From Knoellia aerolata DSM 18566 (GTDB lineage: Bacteria; Actinomycetota; Actinomycetes; Actinomycetales; Dermatophilaceae), in the NCBI RefSeq assembly GCF_000768695.1, contig NZ_AVPL01000006.1, positions 1 to 64,000 of the forward strand: a DNA stretch of 64,000 bases, in the 5' to 3' direction. The translations under genes and the position numbers were made by a program. Position 1 is the first letter of the stretch. Each line of letters opens with the position of its first letter. This document shows, piece after piece, positions 43,291-51,114 of the stretch. The notes under the pieces were generated by a model, which was not told the DNA's origin, searched no databases, and saw only the letters and a list, made by a program, of their open reading frames with translations.

Positions 43291-45108
43291 ATGAACTTCA
43301 CCGCTCCCTCACCCCACGCCGGCATGGGCGCCGTCCCGGTCGAGGACGGCGTGACCTTCCGGGTCTGGGCGCCGCACGCCACGCGGCTGTGGGTCATCGG
43401 CGACTTCAACGGGTGGGACGGCGGCAACAACCCGCAGCTCGAGCGCGACGGCGACGGCTCCTCCGACCTGTGGTCGGTGCACGTGCCGGGCGCCAAGGCG
43501 GGTCAGGAGTACCAGTTCCAGCTCGACACGGGCTCCGAGGTCGTGTGGCGCGCCGACCCCTACGCGCGCCAGATGACGAGCTCCGTCGGCAACTGCGTCG
43601 TCTACGACCCCCACTCCTTCGACTGGGGCGACAACAACTTCCGTATGCCGGACTGGGACGACGTCGTCATCTACGAGCTCCACGTGGGCACCTTCTCCGG
43701 CGACGGCCAGAAGCGCGGGAGCTTCGACTCTGCCATCGGACGGCTGGAGCACCTGCGCGACCTCGGGGTCTCGGTCATCCAGGTCATGCCGCCGTTCGAG
43801 TACGCCGGCGACATCTCCTGGGGCTACAACCCGAGCCACCTGTTCGCCGTGGAGTCCGGCTACGGCGGGCCCGACGCCTTCAAGCAGTTCATCCGGGCGG
43901 CGCACGAGCAGCGGATGGCCGTCATCGTCGACGTCGTCCACAACCACATCGGCCCCTCGGACCTCGACCTGTGGCGCTTCGACGGCTGGCACGAGGGCGA
44001 GGGTGGCGGCATCTACTTCTACAACGACCACCGGGCCGACACCCCGTGGGGCGCGACGCGGCCGGACTACGGCCGGGCGGAGGTGCGGGGGTTCCTGCGT
44101 GACAGCGCGATGCTCTGGCTCGAGGAGTTCCACTGCGACGGGCTGCGGTTCGACGCGACCAACTACATCCGCTCCGTCACCGGCGGCACCTGGGACGACG
44201 GGGCGGCCATCCCCGACGGCGCCGACTACCTCGGCTGGCTGACGAGCGAGATCCGGGCCAACCAGCCGTGGAAGCTCCTCATCGCCGAGGACCTCCAGGA
44301 TGACCTCGCGGTCATCGCCTCCCCGGACGACGGCGGGCTCGGCTTCCACGCCCAGTGGGACGCCGGCTTCGTCCACCCGGTGCGCAAGGCGCTCACCGAG
44401 CTGAGCGACGAGCACCGCGACATGGCGGCGGTCGTCGAGGCCGTCGTCGGCGAGGGGCGCGGCCCGTCCGGCTCGCGGGTCATCTACACCGAGTCGCACG
44501 ACGAGGTCGCCAACGGCAAGACGCGGCTGCCCGAGGCGGTCGCCCCCGGTGACGCCGACTCCTGGGCGGCCAAGAAGCGGGCCGCGCTCGGCTTCGTCAC
44601 CGTCATGTGCGCCCCCGGCCTGCCGATGCTGTTCCAGGGGCAGGAGTTCCTCGAGGACCGGTGGTTCGACGACTCGGTCGCGCTCGACTGGGGCAAGTTC
44701 GACCTCCACTCCGGCATCGTCGCCCTGCACCGCGACCTCATCCGGCTGCGCCGCAACACCGACGGCGTCAGCCGCGGGCTGCGCGGCGCCGGGATCCGCC
44801 CGCTCCGAGTGGACGACGAGGCCAAGATCATCGCCCTGCACCGCTGGGCCGAGGGTGGCGTGCACGACGACACGGTGGTCGTCCTCAACTTCGCCACCCG
44901 GTCCCACCACGAGCTCGCGGTGGGGCTGCCGGCGCCGGGACACTGGAAGGTCCGGTTCAACTCGGACTCGCCGCACTACGCACCGGAGTTCGGGGGCCAC
45001 GACGCCTTCGACGTGGAGGCGGACGGGCCGGCGATGGACGGCTGCGACCAGAGCGCCACCCTCATGCTCGGCCCCTACAGCGCCGTCGTCCTCACCCGCG
45101 AGTCCTGA
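43291..45108 (+). CDS. GH13 alpha-amylase family enzyme, branching-enzyme-like, with CBM48
   Basis: 605 residues. An N-terminal CBM48/E-set (VTFRVWAPHATRLWVIGDFN) precedes the barrel. Catalytic residues: nucleophile Asp in GLRFDATNYIRS (about 287), acid/base Glu in LLIAEDLQDD (about 332), and transition-state Asp in TESHDEVANGK (about 404). VIYELHVGTFSGDGQKRGSF is typical of glycogen-branching or trehalohydrolase types. It acts on alpha-glucans in the cytoplasm. The exact reaction is uncertain because no glg or tre genes are adjacent. TAGGTT (43278-43283) lies 7 nt upstream. Confidence 0.88.
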   Translation: MNFTAPSPHAGMGAVPVEDGVTFRVWAPHATRLWVIGDFNGWDGGNNPQLERDGDGSSDLWSVHVPGAKAGQEYQFQLDTGSEVVWRADPYARQMTSSVGNCVVYDPHSFDWGDNNFRMPDWDDVVIYELHVGTFSGDGQKRGSFDSAIGRLEHLRDLGVSVIQVMPPFEYAGDISWGYNPSHLFAVESGYGGPDAFKQFIRAAHEQRMAVIVDVVHNHIGPSDLDLWRFDGWHEGEGGGIYFYNDHRADTPWGATRPDYGRAEVRGFLRDSAMLWLEEFHCDGLRFDATNYIRSVTGGTWDDGAAIPDGADYLGWLTSEIRANQPWKLLIAEDLQDDLAVIASPDDGGLGFHAQWDAGFVHPVRKALTELSDEHRDMAAVVEAVVGEGRGPSGSRVIYTESHDEVANGKTRLPEAVAPGDADSWAAKKRAALGFVTVMCAPGLPMLFQGQEFLEDRWFDDSVALDWGKFDLHSGIVALHRDLIRLRRNTDGVSRGLRGAGIRPLRVDDEAKIIALHRWAEGGVHDDTVVVLNFATRSHHELAVGLPAPGHWKVRFNSDSPHYAPEFGGHDAFDVEADGPAMDGCDQSATLMLGPYSAVVLTRES

Positions 45109-45126
45109 CCCTGCCCGTCCCCCGGG

Positions 45127-46497
45127 TCAGTCGGTGACGTGGGCGTCGGCGACGGTGAGCGCCGAGTCGAGGATCTCCAGACCCTGGCGCATCTCGTCGG
45201 CAGTCGTCGTGCACGGCGGAACGACGTGAGTCCGGTTGAAGTGGACGAACGGCCAGAGCCCACCCTTGCGGCAGGCCGCCGCGAACTCGTTCATCGGGGC
45301 GGCGGCCGCACCGGAGGCGTTGAACGGGACCATCGGCTCGCGGGTCTCGCGTGATCGCACCAGCTCGACGGCATACATGAAGCCGACACCGCGGACCTCG
45401 CCCACGCAGGGGTGGCGCTCCGCGATGGCCTCCAGCCCGGGCCGCAGGACCGTCTCCTCGACACCGCGCACGTGCTCGAGGATGCCCTCGTCGCGGAAGA
45501 TGCCGATCGAGGCCACCGCCGACGCGCAGGCGAGCGGGTGGCCCGAGTAGGTGAGCCCGCCGGGGTAGGGCCGGTCGGCGAAGGTCGCCGCGATGGCGGC
45601 CGAGATCACCACCCCGCCGAGCGGGACGTAGCCGGAGTTCACCCCCTTGGCGAAGCAGATGAGGTCGGGGGTGACGTCCCAGCGGTCGACCGCGAACCAC
45701 TCGCCACACCGGCCGAACCCGGCCATGACCTCGTCGGCGATGAAGACGATCCCGTGCTCGTCGCAGATCCGGCGCACGCCCTCGAGGTAGCCGTCCGGCG
45801 GCACGAGCACGCCGTTGGTGCCGACGACCGTCTCGAGCATGATCGCGGCGATCGTCGCCGGGCCCTCGACCATGATCGTGTCGCGCAGGTGCTGGAGGGC
45901 CCGCTCGCACTCCTCCGCCTCGGTGCTCGCGTGGAACGCGGACCGGTAGAGGTAGGGGCCCCAGAAGTGGACGATCCCGGGGATCGACGGCTCGGAGCCC
46001 CAGCGTCGGGGGTCGCCGGTGGCCGCGATGGCCCCGGCGGTCGCGCCGTGGTAGCTGCGGTAGGTCGTGAGCACCTTGTGGCGACCGGTGTGCAGCCGGG
46101 CCATCCGCATCGCGTTCTCGGTCGCCTCCGCCCCACCGTTGGTGAAGAAGACCGCGTCGAGGTCGCCGGGGGCCAGTTCGGCGATGAGCCGGGCCGCCTC
46201 GGAGCGCGACTCGTTGGCGAAGGCCGGCGACACGGTGAGCAGCTTCTCGGCCTGCTCCTGGATGGCGGCGACGAGCCTGGGGTGCTGGTAGCCGATGTTG
46301 ACGTTGACGAGCTGGCTCGAGAAGTCGAGGTAGCGGGTGCCGTCGGCGGTCCAGAAGTGCGAGCCCCGGGCCCGCGTGATCTCGGCCGGGGAGATCTGCG
46401 CCTGCGCGGACCACGAGTGGAAGACGTGGGCGCGGTCGGCAGCAGCCGTGGGGGTGCTGGGAACTGGGGGGCTCGGCGTGGTCACCTTCGCCAGCAT
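45127..46497 (-). CDS. class III PLP-dependent aminotransferase
   Basis: 456 residues. The PLP fold is clear: FTNGGAEATENAMRMARLHT, FIADEVMAGFGRCGEW, and the Schiff-base lysine in LICFAKGVNSGYVPLGGVV. The N-terminal HVFHSWSAQAQISPAEITRA resembles taurine-pyruvate or omega-amino acid transaminases. The substrate is unresolved. No RBS precedes the ATG at 46497. GTG at 46485 is another option, with a weak purine stretch before it. It diverges from trxA across a 231-bp region. Confidence 0.87.
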   Translation of the reverse strand: MLAKVTTPSPPVPSTPTAAADRAHVFHSWSAQAQISPAEITRARGSHFWTADGTRYLDFSSQLVNVNIGYQHPRLVAAIQEQAEKLLTVSPAFANESRSEAARLIAELAPGDLDAVFFTNGGAEATENAMRMARLHTGRHKVLTTYRSYHGATAGAIAATGDPRRWGSEPSIPGIVHFWGPYLYRSAFHASTEAEECERALQHLRDTIMVEGPATIAAIMLETVVGTNGVLVPPDGYLEGVRRICDEHGIVFIADEVMAGFGRCGEWFAVDRWDVTPDLICFAKGVNSGYVPLGGVVISAAIAATFADRPYPGGLTYSGHPLACASAVASIGIFRDEGILEHVRGVEETVLRPGLEAIAERHPCVGEVRGVGFMYAVELVRSRETREPMVPFNASGAAAAPMNEFAAACRKGGLWPFVHFNRTHVVPPCTTTADEMRQGLEILDSALTVADAHVTD

Positions 46498-46510
46498 AGG
46501 AGGACCGACG

Positions 46511-46523
46511 ACGCGCGGCGCGT
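46511..46523. promoter_or_regulatory. dyad ACGCGC-G-GCGCGT between aminotransferase and trxA
   Basis: An odd-centre inverted repeat 14 bp from the aminotransferase start. Next to it a TTGA-N7-TCAA dyad lies near the -35 region of the trxA promoter. Either could be an operator. Confidence 0.35.
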
Positions 46524-46563
46524 GTCACCTGGTTGATTTCTGTTCAAAACCCGTCGACCTCGC

Positions 46564-46569
46564 TAGGGT
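46564..46569 (+). promoter_or_regulatory. -10 box (TAGGGT) of trxA
   Basis: TAGGGT would start transcription near 46576, giving a leader of about 150 nt before the trxA ATG. This is unlike the many leaderless genes in the window. Confidence 0.4.
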
Positions 46570-46579
46570 GTACAGCAGC

Positions 46580-46697
46580 CGGGCGCGCGTCGTGAATCCC
46601 TGTACCGACGCGCGCCCGTGGCGTGTCCCCGCCCGGTGCGGGGCGGGCCCGTGGATGAAGTCCGGGCCCCCGCGTGTTGACCCCCGTGAAGCACACG
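46580..46697 (+). ncRNA. candidate structured 5' leader of trxA (several stem-loops)
   Basis: The leader holds a 13-bp perfect stem (46580-46592 with 46606-46618) around a 13-nt loop, CCCCGC/GCGGGG at 46627-46643, GGGCCCG/CGGGCCC at 46645-46669, and a weak CGTGT/ACACG pair at 46673-46697. A normal AGAGGAG ribosome site follows before the ATG. No known riboswitch consensus is recognised. It may fold to control thioredoxin expression. Confidence 0.45.
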
Positions 46698-46728
46698 ACC
46701 TTGACCCCGCTCCAGAGGAGATTCCTGC

Positions 46729-47103
46729 ATGTCCACCGTCGAGCTGACCGCCGAGACGTTCGAGAAGACCGTGACGAGCAACGACATCGTGCTCGTCGAC
46801 TTCTGGGCCGAGTGGTGCGGCCCGTGCAAGCGGTTCGCCCCCGTCTTCGAGGAGTCCTCGAAGAAGCACCCCGACGTCGTCTTCGCCAAGATCGACACCG
46901 AGGCCGAGCAGCAGCTCGCGGCCGCCGCGCAGATCACGTCGATCCCCACGCTCATGGCCTTCCGCGACTCGATCCTCGTCTTCTCGCAGCCCGGGGCCCT
47001 CCCCGGCCCGGCGCTCGAGGGCATCATCGAGCAGATCAAGGGCCTCGACATGGACGACGTCCGCGCCAAGGTCGCGAGCCAGGCCGCGCAGCCCGAGGCC
47101 TGA
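46729..47103 (+). CDS. trxA: thioredoxin
   Basis: 124 residues. The active site WCGPC is at 29-33, in a thioredoxin fold with the cis-proline loop ITSIPTLMAF. It reduces protein disulfides in the cytoplasm. A C-terminal extension of about 20 residues (DDVRAKVASQAAQPEA) is a little longer than usual. The ATG at 46729 is behind AGAGGAG. It has a long structured leader. It is not next to trxB. Confidence 0.95.
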   Translation: MSTVELTAETFEKTVTSNDIVLVDFWAEWCGPCKRFAPVFEESSKKHPDVVFAKIDTEAEQQLAAAAQITSIPTLMAFRDSILVFSQPGALPGPALEGIIEQIKGLDMDDVRAKVASQAAQPEA

Positions 47104-47136
47104 CCCGCGGGGGGTCCCGGCTGGTTGGATGACCGC

Positions 47137-48099
47137 GTGCCCCTCACCTATGCCGCCCTCGGAGACTCGTATGCCGCCGGGGTCGGGGGAGGTGCCCGGC
47201 GCAGCGAGTGCTGGCGCACCGCGGGCGGCTACCCCGTGCTCGTCGCGCGGGCCCTCGGGGAGGACCTCGCGTACCAGGCCTGCCTCGGAGCGACCCTCGC
47301 CGATGTCGAGCGCGACCAGCTCGGAGTGCTCGGCCCCGACACCACGCACGTCTCGCTCACCGTCGGAGGCAACGACGTCGGCTTCGTGCCGGTGCTCGTC
47401 GAGTGCGCCAAGCCGTCCTGGATGGTCGACTCCGACGACGTCATCGACGCCGCCTTCGCGGTGCTCACCGGGGAGCTGCCCGGCCGGCTGAGCCGGGCCG
47501 TGGCGCGGGTCCGCGAGCTGGCGCCGAGTGCGGAGCTCGTCGTCACGGCATACCCCGTGCTGTTCAACGGCGAGGACTGCAACGCGCTGACGTTCTTCAG
47601 CCCGCACGAGATGACCCGCCTGGAGCGCGGGGTCGGCGACCTCGCCGACGTCATCGGCCGGGTTGCCGCGGCGGGCGCTGCGGCGTTCGTCGACCCTCGC
47701 GCCGCGTTCGCCGACCACGCGGTCTGCGACGGCGACGAGTGGCTCAGCGGTGTCTCGTGGCCGCTCGAGGAGTCGTACCACCCCAACACCGAGGGCCATG
47801 CGGCCTACGCCCGGCTCGTGCTCGAGGCGTTCGGTGCGCCCGCCGACGGCGCCCGCGCGCCCGGAGAGGTGGTCGTGCGGGAGGGGCCGCGCCGGCGCGG
47901 GACCGCGCCGACCTTCAGCCTGCCCGACCTGCTGTCCCGGCAGAGCCTCGACGGCGCCCTGCGCCACGGGCTCGACCCCGAGCGGGTGGCCGGCCTGGCT
48001 CGGCGGGCGGCTCACCCCGCCATCGGCCCGGAGGCCGCGGCCGCGAGCGCCGAGCTGCACGAGCTCGACCGGCTCGTGCGCGAGCGCCTCGCGAGATGA
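47137..48099 (+). CDS. SGNH/GDSL family hydrolase
   Basis: 320 residues from GTG at 47137, 6 nt after TTGGAT (47125-47130), supporting a leaderless start. A TTG at 47125 is in frame but overlaps that box. The catalytic serine is in ALGDSYAAGVG. GGNDVGFV is the oxyanion block, and SYHPNTEGHAAY carries the catalytic His. It is an esterase or lipase of unknown substrate. No signal peptide is seen, so it is probably cytoplasmic. A strong hairpin follows it (48102-48130). Confidence 0.86.
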   Translation: MPLTYAALGDSYAAGVGGGARRSECWRTAGGYPVLVARALGEDLAYQACLGATLADVERDQLGVLGPDTTHVSLTVGGNDVGFVPVLVECAKPSWMVDSDDVIDAAFAVLTGELPGRLSRAVARVRELAPSAELVVTAYPVLFNGEDCNALTFFSPHEMTRLERGVGDLADVIGRVAAAGAAAFVDPRAAFADHAVCDGDEWLSGVSWPLEESYHPNTEGHAAYARLVLEAFGAPADGARAPGEVVVREGPRRRGTAPTFSLPDLLSRQSLDGALRHGLDPERVAGLARRAAHPAIGPEAAAASAELHELDRLVRERLAR

Positions 48100-48101
48100 G
48101 T

Positions 48102-48130
48102 CAGCGCTGAACCGCGTCGGTTCAGCGCTG
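48102..48130. terminator. bidirectional 12-bp stem-loop terminator
   Basis: CAGCGCTGAACC pairs with GGTTCAGCGCTG around GCGTC. It lies 3 bp after the SGNH gene stop and 45 bp from the stop of the convergent small gene, fitting a shared terminator without a U-tract. Confidence 0.7.
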
Positions 48131-48174
48131 GGGGCGCCGTGGGGCGCGGGTGGAGCCCGTCGGGTGCGGTGGCG

Positions 48175-48348
48175 TCAGATCGAGCGGTGGTGCTGCTGGA
48201 ACTGCTGGGCCACCATGAGCTCGTGGCTGGCGCGGGTCTGGTCCATGTCGACCGTGGTGGACCAGCCGGAGGCGCCCTGGCGGCGGAAGCTGCGGAGGCG
48301 GTCGGCGATGCGGTGGGCGGCGGAGGGGGTCTGCGTACGGGAGATCAT
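48175..48348 (-). CDS. small 57-residue protein, uncharacterised
   Basis: The frame from ATG at 48348 to TGA at 48175-48177 gives a 57-residue, helix-rich protein: SAAHRIADRLRSFRRQGASG, then WSTTVDMDQTRASHELMVAQ, then QFQQHHRSI. It is basic at the start and has no signal. It diverges from the LysR gene (81 bp) across an AT-rich region and faces a strong terminator, as a real gene would. No family is recognised. Confidence 0.55.
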   Translation of the reverse strand: MISRTQTPSAAHRIADRLRSFRRQGASGWSTTVDMDQTRASHELMVAQQFQQHHRSI

Positions 48349-48417
48349 GTCTCAATGATGCAGCCGTCAACTCCTTAGCACAACGTGATCTTACTTAGTA
48401 GTAGTTAAGTGTCACTG

Positions 48418-48423
48418 TAGAAT
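48418..48423 (+). promoter_or_regulatory. -10 box (TAGAAT) of the LysR gene
   Basis: TAGAAT ends 6 nt before the ATG at 48430. The preceding 50 bp are unusually AT-rich, with repeated TTA/TAG steps. The divergent small gene starts 70 bp away, so a LysR site probably lies between. Confidence 0.5.
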
Positions 48424-48429
48424 GGTGGG

Positions 48430-49341
48430 ATGCTCGACCCCCACCGCCTCCGCGTCTTCCGGGCCGTCGTCGGCAGCGGCTCGGTCCAGGCCGCCGCCGA
48501 CAACCTCGGCCTCACCTCGAGCGCGGTGAGCCAGCACCTCAGCGCCCTCGCCCGGGAGACCGGGCTCGTGCTCTTCCAGCGCCAGGGGCGGGGCATCACG
48601 CCCACCGCGGCCGGGCTCGAGCTCGCGGCCCAGAGCGAGGAGGCGATGAGCCAGTGGGGGCGGCTCGACGCGGTCGTCGGCGACCTGCGGGAGGGACGCA
48701 GCGGCCGGCTGACGGTGGGCTACTTCAGCTCGGCGGGCTCGGCGTGGATGCCCGAGCTCGTCAAGAGCCTCACCGCACAGCTGCCCGACCTCACCGTGGA
48801 CCTCGTCCTCACCGAGGTGACGGGCCGCAACGTCACCCCGGACATCGACATCGTCATCGACCCGCCTGACGGGGGTGGGCGGCCCGGCTACCGCCACGTT
48901 CCGCTCGCGAGCGACCCGTTCGTCGCCGTCGTGCCGGTCGAGCACGAGCTCGCCTCCTTTCGTGCGGTGAGCCTGGCGGACCTGCGCGGCCAGACCTGGG
49001 TGTCCAACGACCTCATCGGCAGCCTCGGGCACCGGATCGTCGTGTCCACCTGCGCCGCGGCGGGCTTCACCCCCCGCTTCGCGGTCCAGGCCCAGGAGCA
49101 CCACTCGGCGATCCAGTTCGTCGCCGCCGGCGTGGGGATCTCGGTGATGCCGCGCCTCGCAGCCCGGGCGCTGCCGCGGGAGGTCACCCGGCTGAGGATC
49201 ACCGAACCGACCCCGATGCGCCACATCTCGGCGCTCGTGCGCGAGACCGGGCGGCCGAACCCCGCCGCCGAGCACCTGCTCGAGATGCTCCTCGACCTCA
49301 ACACGCACCCGTCGCGTCGCGGACGTCCCGTCGCAGGGTGA
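48430..49341 (+). CDS. LysR-family transcriptional regulator
   Basis: 303 residues. The N-terminal winged HTH reads RLRVFRAVVGSGSVQAAADN, then LGLTSSAVSQHLSALARETG. The C-terminal effector domain has GRLTVGYFSSAGSAWMPELV and AAGVGISVMPRLAARAL. LysR proteins usually control the divergent gene, here the 57-residue one. TAGAAT 6 nt upstream of the ATG suggests leaderless expression. The inducer is unknown. It ends 73 bp before the PadR gene. Confidence 0.88.
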   Translation: MLDPHRLRVFRAVVGSGSVQAAADNLGLTSSAVSQHLSALARETGLVLFQRQGRGITPTAAGLELAAQSEEAMSQWGRLDAVVGDLREGRSGRLTVGYFSSAGSAWMPELVKSLTAQLPDLTVDLVLTEVTGRNVTPDIDIVIDPPDGGGRPGYRHVPLASDPFVAVVPVEHELASFRAVSLADLRGQTWVSNDLIGSLGHRIVVSTCAAAGFTPRFAVQAQEHHSAIQFVAAGVGISVMPRLAARALPREVTRLRITEPTPMRHISALVRETGRPNPAAEHLLEMLLDLNTHPSRRGRPVAG

Positions 49342-49377
49342 CCCGCGCGGGCGGGCGGCCCGGGACGACGTGTGCCG

Positions 49378-49407
49378 TTGACTACAGTGTGTGACGCACA
49401 GTAATGT
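49378..49407 (+). promoter_or_regulatory. PadR promoter (TTGACT-N18-TAATGT) with an overlapping dyad
   Basis: TTGACT at 49378-49383, an 18-bp spacer and TAATGT at 49402-49407 make the best sigma-70-like promoter in the window. An imperfect dyad around GTGTGTGACGCACAG covers the spacer. The -10 ends 7 nt before the PadR ATG. Confidence 0.6.
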
Positions 49408-49414
49408 GTCCGGC

Positions 49415-49753
49415 ATGGACGAGGACCTGGTCGCGGGACACCTGCAGGAGCTGCGGCGCGGCACCATCGTGCTCGCCTGCCTCACGACCCTGGCCCGGCC
49501 GCACTACGGCTACGGGCTGCTCGAGACCCTCGCCGAGGCGGGGTTCGAGGTCGACGGCAACACTCTCTACCCGCTGCTGCGGCGCCTCGAGAAGCAGGGG
49601 CTGCTCACGAGCGAGTGGAACACCGACGAGGCCAGGCCCCGCAAGTTCTACCGGGTGAGCGCGGACGGAGCCCTGATGCTCGACCAGCTCGTGGCCGAAT
49701 GGCGATCGCTCGACCGGGCGATCGGTGCCCTCGACGGAGGAGAAGGACGATGA
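49415..49753 (+). CDS. PadR-family transcriptional regulator
   Basis: 112 residues from the ATG at 49415. The winged-helix signature is GTIVLACLTTLARPHYGYGL, then NTLYPLLRRLEKQGLLTSEW and RKFYRVSADGALMLDQL. An in-frame GTG at 49391 lies within the promoter and is less likely. The promoter overlaps a dyad and the start is 7 nt after the -10, so it is probably autorepressed and leaderless. It overlaps the membrane protein gene by 4 bp. Confidence 0.9.
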   Translation: MDEDLVAGHLQELRRGTIVLACLTTLARPHYGYGLLETLAEAGFEVDGNTLYPLLRRLEKQGLLTSEWNTDEARPRKFYRVSADGALMLDQLVAEWRSLDRAIGALDGGEGR

Positions 49754-50742
49754 CGACGACGACCCTGACCGACCGCTACGTCTGGACGGTCACCCGCCAC
49801 CTCCCCGACGACACCGGGCCCGACGTCGCCCGCGAGCTGCGGGCGACGATCGCCGACGCCGTCGACGCCAAGGTGGACAGCGGGGTGGAACCGGCGCTCG
49901 CCGAGCAGGAGGTGCTCTCGGACCTCGGCGACCCCGACGTCCTGGCCCGCACCTACGGTGGGCGGCCGGCATACCTCATCGGTCCGGGCGTCTACCCCGA
50001 CTACGTGCGGCTCATGCGGATCCTGCCGGTCATCGTGCTCCCGCTCGTCCTCGTCGGGAGCTTCGCGGCACGGGTGGTGTCCACGGGGGAGAGCTGGGGG
50101 CAGATCCTGCTCGACGCGTTCCTGCTCGTGCTGTCGGTGGGGGTGCACCTCGCGTTCTGGGTCACGCTGACCTTCGCCGTGATCGAGTGGTCCCGTCCCG
50201 AGGCCGAGCGCGACCGCCCGCTCAGCGAGTGGAAGCCCGACCAGCTGACGACCGAGGTGCCGTGGCGCAGCGTCGGCCTCGGCGAGACGGTGGCCTCGGT
50301 CGTGTTCTCGGTGGCGATGGCGGCGCTCGTCGCGTGGCAGTTCGCCGGCGTCTCGGGGAACGCCGTGCAGGTGCTCAACCCCGACGTGGACGCCATCTGG
50401 AAGGTCGCGCTCGTCGGGCTGTTCCTCGTCGACGCCGTGCTGGCCGTCGCCGTCCGGCGGGTCGGCCGCTGGACACCGACACTGGCGGCCGTCAACGTCG
50501 CGAGCAACGCGGCCGCGGCGGTCCTGCTGCTCTGGCTGCTTTCGCGCGACGAGCTGCTCACCGACCTGCCGACGGTGCTGGGCGAGCGGTTCGGCTGGTC
50601 GACCGACTGGTCCGTGCCCGCGGCTCTCGTCGCCGCGATCATCGTCGTCATCACCGTGTGGGACGGCACGGAGGCGGTCGTCAAGGCCCGTCGCTCGGTC
50701 AGGGCCGGGCGTGGGGTGGGCGCAGCACCCGCGTCTCGATGA
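49750..50742 (+). CDS. membrane protein with PadR-linked N-terminal helical domain
   Basis: 330 residues. The N-terminal 70 residues (GPDVARELRATIADAVDAKV, then EQEVLSDLGDPDVLARTYGG) resemble the HAAS/DUF1700-like domain common next to PadR. About six membrane helices follow. ATG at 49750 overlaps the PadR stop (ATGA). It is a likely target or partner of the PadR regulator. The last 44 bp overlap the convergent DUF952 gene. Confidence 0.8.
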   Translation: MTTTTLTDRYVWTVTRHLPDDTGPDVARELRATIADAVDAKVDSGVEPALAEQEVLSDLGDPDVLARTYGGRPAYLIGPGVYPDYVRLMRILPVIVLPLVLVGSFAARVVSTGESWGQILLDAFLLVLSVGVHLAFWVTLTFAVIEWSRPEAERDRPLSEWKPDQLTTEVPWRSVGLGETVASVVFSVAMAALVAWQFAGVSGNAVQVLNPDVDAIWKVALVGLFLVDAVLAVAVRRVGRWTPTLAAVNVASNAAAAVLLLWLLSRDELLTDLPTVLGERFGWSTDWSVPAALVAAIIVVITVWDGTEAVVKARRSVRAGRGVGAAPASR

Positions 50743-51052
50743 CCGCGTCGGGGTTGATCGGCCCGTAGACGTGCGGGAACGTCTCGCCGGTCGCGGGGTC
50801 GCCGACCTCGCGGAGCAACGGCGGTTCGAGGAGCTCGGGGTCGACGGTGAGCAGGAGCAGCTCGTGCGGCACGTCGGCGTAGTACCTCGTCAGCACCCCG
50901 TCGAGCTGGTCCGGGTCACAGCAGTGGATGAACCCCTCCTCCGCCAGGCTCCGGCCGAGGGTCGACTCGGTGAACGCCCCCTCCTCGACGGCCCGCGCCC
51001 AGGTCTGCGGGGAGGTGACGTGGTGGATGCGCCCGTCGCCGATGACGCTCAT
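50699..51052 (-). CDS. DUF952 family protein
   Basis: 117 residues. IHHVTSPQTWARAVEEGAFT, then LAEEGFIHCCDPDQLDGVLT and FPHVYGPINPDAVIETRVL match DUF952, which has a glutathione-S-transferase-like or ADP-ribosyl-like fold of unknown role. It overlaps the convergent membrane protein gene by 44 bp. A GAGGG stretch before the ATG at 51052 is a weak ribosome site. Confidence 0.87.
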   Translation of the reverse strand: MSVIGDGRIHHVTSPQTWARAVEEGAFTESTLGRSLAEEGFIHCCDPDQLDGVLTRYYADVPHELLLLTVDPELLEPPLLREVGDPATGETFPHVYGPINPDAVIETRVLRPPHARP

Positions 51053-51089
51053 CTGCCGGTGCCCTCGTCGTTCGCCATGGAGCCCAACC

Positions 51090-51103
51090 TATGCCGCGGC
51101 ATA
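51090..51103. promoter_or_regulatory. perfect 14-bp palindrome TATGCCGCGGCATA
   Basis: The palindrome is two copies of the window's frequent GTATGCCG-like word head to head. TACAGT (51102-51107), a likely -10 for the GNAT gene, begins inside it. It could be an operator for the GNAT/DUF952 divergent region. Confidence 0.4.
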
Positions 51104-51114
51104 CAGTCGCGGCC

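Noticed and set aside
46580-46697. Known riboswitch or SRP RNA
   Set aside because: No conserved cobalamin, SAM, glycine or SRP core motif is seen; only stem-loops of unknown type.
48122-48378. 82- and 79-residue frames in the LysR intergenic region
   Set aside because: Their composition is low-complexity proline/arginine-rich; the 57-residue frame in another phase has the better protein character and context.
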